Shown here: positions 55,031 through 64,000 of the stretch, piece by piece
Numbering within the stretch: position 1 is the first letter of the stretch
Layout: each line of letters opens with the position of its first letter
Assembly: GCF_021462225.1 (NCBI RefSeq)
Contig: NC_061813.1
Span: 21,476,442 to 21,540,441 of the forward strand
Reading direction: 5' to 3'
From: Girardinichthys multiradiatus
Taxonomy: Eukaryota; Chordata; Actinopteri; Cyprinodontiformes; Goodeidae
Length of the DNA stretch: 64,000 bases
Made by a program: the position numbers and the translations under genes
Notes under the pieces: generated by a model
What the model saw: only the letters and a program-made list of their open reading frames with translations
Databases searched by the model: none
Told to the model about the DNA's origin: nothing

Positions 55031-55689
55031 GAAATTAAAATTACTGAAATATAATAGCTTTTTGATTATGTTAAATAAAAATGCACAAGAAGGGTTATAA
55101 AGATTCTTTGTATGAAAAAAAAAACCATTAAATTTTGAGCATTAAGTTTAGTAAACTATGACAATGATTAAATATGACAATGATTAACAAAAACTCTTCT
55201 GTGGGCAGTAACGGCTGTAATATTTTCACGGACCAAACAAGTTTAAAAAAACTTTAGTGCTAATTGAACTGAGCCAATGCTGTTATGTTTCCAAAAATGA
55301 AAATTCAACGCCATATTTGAGATGGCCGTACGTCCAATCAACACAGTTTTTTTTTAATCGTCAGACAGCATCATTATATCCAGTCAAAAATAAGCCAACA
55401 AGCACTCAGCCAAGAATTTCTGTGTTTGAAATACAAGCATCCAAAAATCTTGCTGTCAATCACTTTAAGCAGCATCAAAAGCCAGTGCACCCATGTTTTT
55501 GCTGTTTAGTGCTAAATAATTTATGGTTCTGCTTTTCTTTACTCTAGTAGTCCCAGAAGACATGAACTTTCTAAATGAAATCTATTCTTACTGGAAAGTG
55601 GCACCCAGTGTGGTCTTCTGCTTGTGTAAACCTTTTGCTTTGACTTTTAATGTGTTGTGCATTCAGCAATGAAGATCAGCATATTTTTC
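55031..55689. other. AT-rich non-coding DNA
   Basis: I see no gene or repeat I can name. Confidence 0.4.
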
Positions 55690-56098
55690 TTTTAATACGT
55701 GATTATTTGTGCTACTGCTACTATTCTATTAACTGGAACCAGCTCTGACATCAAAATTGAATTTTCATCCACACAACTATGGCTTACTGGATATTTTCTC
55801 TTTTTCAAACATTCTCTGTAAACCCGACAGATGGTTGAATGTGAAAATCTCAGCAGATCAGCCGATTCTGAAATACTCACATCAGTCTGTCTGGCTAATG
55901 TGATCAACAATCATGTCATGCTCAAAGTGACTTAAATCCTCTTTCTTCTCCATTCTGATGCTCAGTTTAACCTAAAGCAGGTTGTGTTCACATCTAGAGG
56001 CCTAAATGCTTTCAGCTGCTGCCATCTGACTGACTGATAAGGGTTAGTAATTGACCAGATATATTTAATAAAGTGGCTGGTAAGTGTATGTGTGCATG
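55690..56098 (-). repeat. Tc1/mariner-like relic with helix-turn-helix remnant
   Basis: The minus strand encodes a short helix-turn-helix piece (VSISESADLLRFSHSTICRV, near 55805-55880), the N-terminal DNA-binding part of a Tc1-type transposase. The plus-strand right border carries AATAAAGTGGCTGGTAAGTG near 56070, a terminal motif I know from a common fish element. The catalytic domain is missing. Confidence 0.7.
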
Positions 56099-58735
56099 TT
56101 AATAACAACAAAATGAGAAGCCTCTCAGATTTCATAGTGTTGAAAAAAAAAAAAAAAATCTCACTAAATAGAAATTGAATGTTAAACTTTCATAAATTAT
56201 CAGTTTTATAGTTGCTGCATGCTGTCAACCCTCCAGGATGTTCAGCAGAGTTAGGGACAATGAGCAGGTGAATTGTTTGCACTAACTCCAAAACACTTTT
56301 CATCCATACAAACAATATAGGCTTGGCTGATCTAGGACCAGTTTCTCCATTATCATAAGAAAAGATGGAAGAATACACAACTCAGGCTAAACAAACTGAA
56401 TCACAATGCAATAAAACATTTCCTGGATAAACCGGTTCTATAAAAATTGCAAAACTCTAGAATTTAAAATTGGATGTACTCTGGTAGTAATTATCACGGC
56501 AAAAACAAAGTCAGAAGTCAAATTACATAAATTTAGTGCTTCGAGCACTTTGTAAATATTCTTTAGTTTAGTCGATTTAACTTGATCAGACGAACTGGAT
56601 ATTTGGTCTTATGATTGTCTTATGGTAAATGTTACATGTAATGGTTAATCATGGTGTGTGAATTTATTCAAAATCAGGTCTTCGTGTATCAATGAGTTTA
56701 GGGGACCTTGAGCGGTGATGCCCAGGGCCCCTGACGATGTTAATCTTCCTCTGCAAGGCACAAAATCAAGGCCAAATTAATGCTCTTGATGCAAATCAGA
56801 AAATCAGCAGGATTCACCAACCACTGTACACAATGAGTAGGCTAAATTCAATTTACAATACAAGTAAATAACAATGTATGTCTCTTCATTAGATGGGTTT
56901 AATAACTAAAAGAAAATGTTCACAAATAGATGTTGTATGTTTACATGCGAGGGAGATACTTTTTGAGATATTACTTATTGCTATTATGATATTTTAACAC
57001 ACAGCAACCATATTGGATTTTCAGTTTTGGGGTGACAAGAAATCTACATCTTCCCTGTTTGAATTCTGACTTTAGGTATCCTTCCTGTTTATTTTCACAA
57101 CTTGGAGTTTTAACTCCAAGTTTTAAGTTTTCCAGTTTAAACAAAACACAACAGGTCCAACAGCTGCTGTTGTACCATTTCAAAATGTGTTCATAGTTTT
57201 GTGGTACCTGAAAAACTTTAATAGTAGTACTCACTGAGGTGGTACTTGTTTAAAAGGCTGAAAACCAGAGCTTTGGTCCATTAAGAAGTTGTAGAAACCA
57301 CAGAGTGTATTCCTACATTTTACATTATTTGTAAATATTATTTGTATACATTTATTATTTGTATATATTGGTAAATGTTCCAGCAACAATCGAATAATAC
57401 TTTTTTAATCTCATCCTATGCTATACAAAGGTTTTGCCAGTGCTGATGAAGGTTTACTTACTTCAGGAGCACTCACTGGCAATCTATACAGTTGAACATT
57501 CCTCCCCACATGGTCGGGTGATCATAAGTATACATTAAATAAACAACAAAACTGGGGCAACAAATCAAAAGTAAGTTCCTCTTTAGTTAAGCAGCAGCAC
57601 ATCTTTGAGTTGACACCCATCATCCCAACACACATGCACAATATAAAACAGTGGCACATCAAACGTGGCATACAAAATGTCTTCAAAGACAAGACAGGAT
57701 GGAATATTTCTCAAAGTGTGCTTCTTTTCTGCATGTTTAGACCCACGTAAAATACATTTTAGGAGACACAGGAATACACTAAGGTTTAGTTGAAAACAGT
57801 TTTCAGCTTTGATGATGCACACCAAAGCAACACATACATTTAAATGCAAGTTACACTGACTGTTTTGGTGTCATTTTAGATGGTTGTGCATCTCTCTAGT
57901 TTATGAGTCTGAAAGCAGGGACGTTTTTAGAAGCATCTGTGCAGGGGTATAAAGAACCAAAGGTAAAACTTTGTTGTATGTTTGTGTACAAATATTGTTC
58001 CTTCTGTCTCTGAAATCCTTGAGCTGTTTGTGCATAACAATGGTCTTTTTGTCACTGTAGTAAAGCCAACTGATTAAGGAAAAGCCACTAGTTAAAAAAC
58101 ATTAGTTGAAACAGAAATCTCACTATATTGTTCACACAGTTCAGTTGCCCCATGACCGACCTGGTAACCATGATCTGTTTTTTAAGGGTAACACTGGTTG
58201 GTGAGAGATGAATAACATGATGGCATGATGGTGTGGGGCTCCTCTTTATCCTGTTAAATGAAGAAAAAAAAAAAAAAACAATGAATAGTGTAATAATAAA
58301 GTTTGGACTGAATTTGCCTTCCTGCACAGTGATGAAAACATTAAAAAATATGTTAAAAAATAGCAATCATTATGTGGTATGCAGCTAGTTTTTGAGGAGG
58401 CACGGGTTTTGTAGTGAGGGGGTGTGGCAGGAGAAGCAGAGAGAAGAGATGCTGCTGTCTGAAGTGGTAAAGCTACAAAGTTAACCTGAAGAAGTTGCAA
58501 TTTTTGGCTTTATTAGAAGGTTCTTTTCTCAGCCATGGTAATGAGGACAAGGACTTTAAAGCGCAAAACCGAAGACTTCTGACCACAGTGAGGTTATTTT
58601 TGGGTTGTATATTTGTGCTGTCTGGATTTAGCAGGGTCTTCCTCCTGTTTGATCCAATTAAGGCAGTCTGATCACAGGCAGCTGCTCTCTGCCTGCTCCC
58701 TCCTCCTGCAGATACTGGTTCACTTAAGGACTGTC
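56099..58735. other. AT-rich non-coding DNA
   Basis: I see no gene. The stretch includes poly(A) runs near 56143 and 58264. Minus-strand open frames (56971-57234, 57583-57849) have no recognisable motif. Confidence 0.4.
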
Positions 58736-58812
58736 CAATTCAATTCAGTTCAGTTTTATTTATATAGCGCCAATTCACAACACACGTCGTCTCAAGGCAG
58801 TTCACAAAGGGT
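58736..58812 (-). repeat. L2-type LINE 3' tail, minus strand
   Basis: AATTCAATTCAGTTCAGTTTTATTTATATAGCGCCAATTCACAACA...GTCTCAAGGCAGTTCACAAA is the inverse of the 3' end of the long L2-like LINE at 63890-63957. Only the tail was copied. Confidence 0.92.
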
Positions 58813-59109
58813 TTGGAATGGTGCGGGGTTGTTGGGGAGGTTAGACTAAACTACTGAGTTTTAGAGTTTGGACATTTTAGAATGGGCTATCTGTAGGGGT
58901 ATTAAGTAAAATAATAAACTGATAAAGTTTGGTGGCCGTTGTTATACTAAAAAACCACAAACATGTTGTTTCATAGTGGAATCTTTTTGTGTGTTTTGGG
59001 GGAAATGTATGTGTGACTGAACAGCTGGTTCTATGTGTGATCACACAGATCACACCCAGGGTCCTGGTCTGAACCCAGGGTTCAGACCAGGAAGCAGGGT
59101 CGTAGTTTA
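58813..59109. other. Non-coding DNA
   Basis: I see no gene. CTGGTCTGAACCCAGGGTTCAGACCAG near 59064-59090 is an inverted repeat that may belong to the 5' leader of the LINE that follows. Confidence 0.35.
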
Positions 59110-59163
59110 ACACTCCTCTCTGCAGCTTCTGTACTGCTACCCACCCATTACCGTTTTAAGACA

Positions 59164-59553
59164 GTGTCTCACCCACGGCCAAAATTGAATAGATTAAAAA
59201 ATTATCTCAAACGAGGAAATCAGGAAAATCTAATAAAAATAAACACAACTCAGACTAAAAATAAAAATAAAACTATTAAATGTGGCTTACTGAAGATAAG
59301 ATCTCTCTCTTCAAAGACATTGCTAGATAGTGACCTGATTTGTGACAATCAGATTGATTTATTTTGCCTCACAGAAACCTGGCTGCAGCAAGAGGATTAT
59401 GTTACTATAAATGAGTCAACTCCTACTAATTATTTAAATTTTCACATTCCTCGAAATACTGGGTGAGTAGGAGGAGTAGCAACCATCTTTCAGTCCGATT
59501 TATTGACTAGTCCCAGACAATCAATAGCTACAACTCTTTTGAATATTTAATCC
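59164..59553 (+). pseudogene. L2-like endonuclease, N-terminal part
   Basis: The reading contains a basic N-terminus and then [20 protein letters not shown] and [20 protein letters not shown], the first blocks of an APE-type endonuclease that nicks the insertion site. The ETW motif holds the metal-binding Glu and is intact. A stop follows at about 59464 (TGA after NTG). The frame continues with GGVATIFQSDLL until the LTR fragment at 59554 cuts it. Confidence 0.85.
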
Positions 59554-60168
59554 TGTTGGAATTATGATTATCGATTAATTAATATTTATCAAGAATTATA
59601 ATTAACAATCATAATTTGACAAAATTAATTTCTTAACCAAAATCCTCATTTATGAATCGAAGACCAAGGATGTCTTCTGGTGTTGTAACTGTGGCTCAAC
59701 GCCTCTGATAATTACAACTGTTAAATACTCGGTAATAATTGATAACTATTACCAGAGATGTCACAATCAACCGTTTCTGCCGAAACGTGTGGAACTTTAA
59801 CCTTATTTTGACTGACAAATCACTCTTGCACAAAATAAACACAAAACGCCTTCTCTTTATCTATGTGAATATTTATTAAATCACAGCCTGATACAATCCG
59901 CTCTTCTGATTTAATAATCTTCACCTACTCAAACATGCAAAGTTCTACACAAAAGGGGGTAAAATATCTAACTAAACAAAATAAAGCAAAACAGCAGTGA
60001 GTGCGTATTTAATCAACCAGCAGTTATGGCCAAAGTGATAATATGACAAGGGAATATGGTGTTGAATGAAGCTTTGGGAGCGCAGCCCGCCAGAAAGTGT
60101 AGCTCAGTGAGATGCACAGTCATAAAACATCCCCCAACTCTGTAATTTCTCATCATTAAAACTTTTCT
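59554..60168. repeat. LTR fragment, same family as the 15183 solo LTR
   Basis: It starts TGTTGGAATTATGATTATCG and follows the sequence of 15183-15740 closely, sharing TCTTAACCAAAATCCTCATTTATGAATCG, AACGTGTGGAACTTTAACCTTAT and GGGGTAAAATATCTAACTAA. It contains about 50 bp absent from the first copy near 59885-59930. It stops after ATTAAAACTTTT near 60168 without the CCAACA end, so the right half is lost. Confidence 0.88.
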
Positions 60169-60249
60169 AATTGTCATCCCTCCCTTTGTGAGTCTTTTCA
60201 GATTGAAATGGCAATGAGTGTAAAGACATAACAATATTCTCTCATAACC

Positions 60250-61233
60250 CTGTCCTGTCTGACCATTTTTTAATAACATTTGAGTTTAATTTAACAGAGT
60301 ACTCCACATCTGAAAGAAAATTTCATTATAGTAGATCATTATCAGACAATGCTGTAACAACCTTTAAATAATATGTTCCACTTTTGATTTACTCATCATC
60401 ACAGAAAAGCACAGTGGAGGGCAATAATTTTGTTTCTGCCCCTTCACAAATTGATTCTCTTGTTCATAGTGTTACTTCATCATTGCGTGGTGCATTAGAC
60501 AATGCAGCCCCCTTGAAATAGAAGGTAATTATTCATCGAAGGCTAGCTCCATGGTTTAATTCAGAGCTGTGTACTTTAAAACACAGTTAGTCAGTCAGTC
60601 ATTTTCTACTGCTTATTCCATAGTGGGTCACGGGGAAGCTGGTGCCTATCTCCAGCAGTCTATGTGATGGACAGGTCGCCAGTCCATCACAGGGCAACAC
60701 ACCAACAACCATGAACATACTCTTTCATACACCTAAGGGCAATTTAGAGTGACCAATTAACCTAACAGGCATGTCTTTGGACTTTAAAAAACAATGTTAG
60801 AAAATTGGAGAGAAAATGGCACTCTACACACCTAGAGAATTCCTACTTAATCTGGAGAAATAGCTTACTGTTACTGTAAAAAGACTCTTCACCAAGCTAG
60901 AACAGCTTATTTCTCATCATTAATAGAAGAGAACAAGAATAATCCTAGGTTTCTCTTTAGTACAGTTGCTAAACTTACACAGAGTCATAGCTCTGTTGAG
61001 CCATCCATTCCCTTAGCTCTCAGCAGTCATGACTTTATGGGATTCTTCCAAAATAAAATTGATTCTATTAAAAAGAAAATCCTTGACATACTCCCGAAGA
61101 GGATTACTTCATCCTCAGCAAGTGAGACAACATTGGAGGTAACTGTAGAACCTGATCTGTGTTTGGACTGTTTTGATCCTGTGAAGCTTCCTGAGTTATC
61201 AGAAATATTAGCTTCATCTAAACCTCAACTTGT
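60250..61233 (+). pseudogene. L2-like endonuclease end and linker
   Basis: SDHFLITFEFNLTEYSTSER near 60258 carries the SDH motif with the catalytic His of the endonuclease. The linker (QIDSLVHSVTSSLRGALDNA, HRRLAPWFNSELCTLKHS) runs to the SINE-like insert and resumes after it (NNVRKLERKW). The frame 61037-61240 (MGFFQNKIDSIKKKILDILP) is the part just before reverse transcriptase. Several stops break it. Confidence 0.82.
60586..60781 (+). repeat. SINE-like repeat inserted in the L2-like LINE
   Basis: TCAGTCATTTTCTACTGCTTATTCCATAGTGGGTCACGG through ATGTCTTTGGACTTTAAA matches the repeat at 4485-4745 but lacks about 25 bp near its middle. The LINE sequence ACTTTAAAACACAG before it is echoed by ACTTTAAAAAACAATG after it, which fits an approximate target duplication. 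Confidence 0.8.
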
Positions 61234-62711
61234 ATGTTAGACCCAATCCCAACCAAATTATTTAAGGAAGTGTTCCCCCTGATTACCAGCCCCATTTTAG
61301 GTATGAGTAACCTATCCTTAGTAAATGGATATGTACCACAGGCTTTTAAGGTAGCTGTAATTAAACCTTTACTTAAGAAACCTTCGCTTGATCGAGATGA
61401 CTTGAAAAATTACAGACCTATATCCAATCTTCCATTCTTATCTAAAATTCTGGAGAAAATAGTTGCTAATCAAATGTGTGAGCATTTACACAGCAATGAC
61501 CTGTTTGAAGAGTTTCAGTCAGGCTTCAGAGCTCATCATAGCACTGAAACAGATCTGCTGAAAGTCACTAATAATATTCTTATGGCCTCAGATAATGGAC
61601 TTGTGTCTGTACTTGTACTGTTAGATCTCAGTGCTTCATTTGATACAGTCGATCACAATATTCTCTTAGGAAGGCTGGAATATTCTGTAGGGATCAGGGG
61701 AACAGCGCTAGGCTGGTTTAAATCTTATTTGTCTGACAGATTCCAGTTTCTTCATGTAAATGATAAATCATCTTTAAACTCCAGGGTTAATTGTGGAGTA
61801 CCACAGGGTTCAGTACTTGGGCCAATTCTCTTTAATATACATATGCTTCCAATAGGTCAAATTATCAGGCAGCATAGAATAAATTTTCACTCAGCTTTAC
61901 TTATCCATGAATCCATGAGCCCAACCAGTTAGACTACAAGCATGTCTTGAAGACATAAAAACTTGGATGACTTTAAATTTTCTGCTTCTAAATTCAGACA
62001 AGACAGAAGTTGTCGTCTTTGGACCGGAGTCTTTAAAAAAGAAACTGCTTAGTCAATCAATTAACCTGGATGGCATTAAATTGACCTCCAGTAATAAAGT
62101 AAAAAACCTTGGTGTTATTTTTGACCAGGACATGTCATTTAAATCCCATATTAAACAGGTTTCTAGGATTTCCTTCTTTCATCTCCAGAACATTGCCAAA
62201 ATTATAAATATCCTGTCCAGGAGTGACGCTGAAAAACTAGTCCATGCATTTGTTACTTCAAGGCTGGACTATTGTAATTCTTTACTATCGGGATGTCCAC
62301 AAAATGCAGTGAAAAGCCTTCAACTGATTCAAAATGCTGCAGCAAAGGTTCTGATGAAAATTAAAAAGAGAGATCATATTTCTCCTACTTTAGCTTCCCT
62401 TCATTGGCTCCCTGTTAAATCCAGAATAGAATTTTAAATTCTCCTCCTCACATATAAAGCCCTTAATGATCTAGTTCCATCATACATCAGAGATCTGATT
62501 GGTCCATACGTTCCTAACAGAGCACTTCGTTCTCAGACTGCCGGTTTACTGGTGGTTCCTAGAGTCTCTAGAAGTAGAATGGGAGGCAGATCCTTTAGTT
62601 ATCAAGCTCCTCTCCTGTGAAACCAGCTCCCAGTTTTAGTCCGTAAGGCAGACACCCTGTCTACTTTTAAGGCTAGGCTTAAAACATTCCTTTTTGATAA
62701 AGCTTATAGTT
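61234..62711 (+). pseudogene. L2-like reverse transcriptase and C-terminal domain
   Basis: The first frame (61234-61932) has DPIPTKLFKEVFPLITSPIL, DLKNYRPISNLPFLSKILEK, FQSGFRAHHSTETDLLKV, LLDLSASFDTVDH and GVPQGSVLGPILFNIHMLP. At the place of the catalytic YADD box (near 61895) the sequence reads HSALLIHESMSP, so the box is lost through a small deletion and frameshift. The second frame (61967-62437) resumes at WMTLNFLLLNSDKTEVVVFG and gives the C-terminal domain (TSRLDYCNSLLSGCP, PTLASLHWLPVKSRIEF). After a stop near 62435 the frame continues with LLTYKALNDLVPSYIRDLI to DKAYS and a stop near 62711. Confidence 0.92.
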
Positions 62712-63057
62712 AGAGTGGCTTAGGTTATCCTGAGCTATCTTCCTTATTTTTTACCTCCATCTTCTTCCCTCCCTGTTGGATGGAGTCAGGGGGAGTCAGG
62801 TTTAGCCTAAACTGGCTCAGTTATGGTTGAGGTGCAAACACACCCTCCATTTCTGCTACCTGTATGACCCCTTCTCTTTTCCAATGGTTATAATCAATCT
62901 GACAGAGAGAGGTATCCCAATCATTGTGGTTTTTAGTATAACAATGGCCATCAGTGGGCTCTAGATGGACAAACTGTCTACTTTTAAGGCTAGGCTTAAA
63001 ACTTTCCTATTTGATAAAGCTTATAGTTATAGTGGCTTAGGTTATCCTGAGCTATCT
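62657..63057 (+). repeat. 84-bp direct repeat in the L2-like LINE
   Basis: CTGTCTACTTTTAAGGCTAG...GGTTATCCTGAGCTATCT occurs at 62657-62740 and again at 62974-63057 with only a few differences. The first copy contains the end of the coding region and the second lies in the 3' untranslated region. Confidence 0.93.
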
Positions 63058-63079
63058 CTGTAGTTATGCTGCTATAGGC

Positions 63080-63957
63080 TTAGGCTGCTGGAGGACATAA
63101 TGACCACTTTCACCCTCTTCGCTACATTCTCACACTACTCTCTAATTCGGCATTATTTGCAGTTATTTCAATTTTTAACTTTATGTTCTCCCTCTTTTCT
63201 CTTCCTAGAAGCTACAACTGGCCTGACTCTGTGTCTACCTGTGACACCTTTCTGGAGAGGGGCATTGTCCAAGCTTCTGGTGGCAACAACTTAATGCTCA
63301 CCCTCTACAGATGATCCACTTGGCCCTGTCTTTCAGTGTTTAACCCTTTCTCTCTGCTAGACATGGCAACTGACTGAGCTTTTACTGTGACTAACTATGT
63401 GCTCTCTTTCAGACTCTAACCTTGAAAACTGGCTCAGAGTTTATCTGTTCTTTCTTTCTAGGTGAAACGACTAAAGGAGCTACATCCATTAACATTTACT
63501 TTTCCTTCCCATAGAAAGTACTCCTGGATCAGTGCTTCTTTGTTCTCTTTGTGTCTCTGCTCTGTTCTCTCAAACCCCCAGTCGGTCGTGGCAGATGGCC
63601 GCTCACACTGAGCCTGGTTCTGCTAGAGGTTTCTTCCTGTTAAAAGGGAGTTTTTCCTCTCCATTGTCGCTACATGCATGCTCAGTATGAGGGATTGCTG
63701 CAAAGTCAACGCCAGGGACAATCCACCGTCGCTACGTGCACATCCAGGAGGAGTGAATGCTACAAGTCTCTGACTCAATGCAATCTGCTGGGTTTCCTTA
63801 GACAGAAAAACTTTTTATCCAATTTTAATAAATAACTGAATCTGACTGCACTGTTGAATGGTTACGATTAATTGGAATGTACGTACCTGACCTTTGTGAA
63901 GTGCCTTGAGACGACATTTGTTGTGAATTGGCGCTATATAAATAAACTGAATTGATC
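63080..63957 (+). repeat. L2-like LINE 3' untranslated region and tail
   Basis: It includes the well-known fish L2 segments GAGGTTTCTTCCTGTTAAAAGG, AGTTTTTCCTCTCCATTGTCGC and GAAGTGCCTTGAGACGACAT, then GTTGTGAATTGGCGCTATATAAATAAACTGAATTGA. The remaining 43 bases of the window show nothing. Confidence 0.92.
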
Positions 63958-64000
63958 AGCTGGTTTAGGATGTTATTAAATACAGCGCCCCACCTGCGTG

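Larger units (their letters stand above)
59110..63957 (+). mobile_element. Long L2-like (Maui-type) LINE with nested insertions
   Basis: In order the element has an endonuclease start (59164-59553), an LTR fragment insertion (59554 to about 60168), the rest of the endonuclease and linker (60250-60585), a SINE-like insertion (60586-60781), reverse transcriptase (61234-61932), a C-terminal part (61967-62711), a 3' untranslated region of about 1.2 kb and the tail ending TATAAATAAACTGAATTGA at 63957. The 3' end is the standard L2 end of fish genomes. Frameshifts and a lost catalytic box make it inactive. Confidence 0.92.

Overview
The window looks like nuclear DNA from a teleost fish. The evidence is the mix of repeat families: Tc1/mariner elements with DD34E transposases, Ty3/Gypsy elements with a chromodomain, a DIRS1-like tyrosine-recombinase retroelement, RTE-like, Rex1/Babar-like and L2 (Maui-like) LINEs, and a dispersed fish SINE-like repeat. 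A ray-finned fish is well supported; a narrower placement (for example killifishes and relatives) is only a guess. I recognised no host protein-coding gene, tRNA, rRNA or CRISPR array. Every convincing coding signal is from a transposable element, and nearly all are broken.

Layout. 1-1840: AT-rich DNA with a decayed LINE piece. 1841-4032: young Tc1 copy 1 beside a (TA)n tract, then an internally deleted Tc1 relative on the minus strand. 4340-5812: pieces of a dispersed SINE-like repeat. 6786-19960: a stack in which two Gypsy elements (6920-11460, duplication GTGTC; 11499-19925, duplication TTATC) sit in one old Tc1 relic; the second Gypsy itself carries a solo LTR of another family (15183-16638, duplication ACCG) and a Rex1/Babar-like LINE. 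21760-23367: Tc1 copy 2. 23890-26098: old Tc1-type end cut by a 5'-truncated RTE-like LINE with an open 668-codon frame. 27239-28807: Tc1 copy 3, then another Tc1 relic. 31690-33320: DIRS1-like remnant. 33560-36635: longer, broken second RTE-like LINE. 37291-39192: a Tc1 inserted at the exact centre of a foldback element. 39772-40556: solo Gypsy LTR, minus strand, duplication ACAAC. 40557-46650: mostly unique, repeat-poor DNA with possible conserved non-coding stretches. 46650-50370: three Tc1/mariner elements nested one inside another, the innermost being young copy 4. 50371-58735: mostly unique AT-rich DNA with a few Tc1 relics and one unrecognised 146-codon open frame. 59110-63957: long L2-like LINE interrupted by an LTR fragment and a SINE-like insert.

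The elements do not act together as a pathway. They form a record of successive insertions whose order can be read from nesting and target duplications. The youngest layer is the Tc1 family in four copies (about 1.6 kb, near-identical, roughly 200-bp inverted repeats, TA duplications, all plus strand), each disabled by its own few lesions. Element boundaries and duplications were read directly from the sequence; family names rest on motif recognition without database searches.
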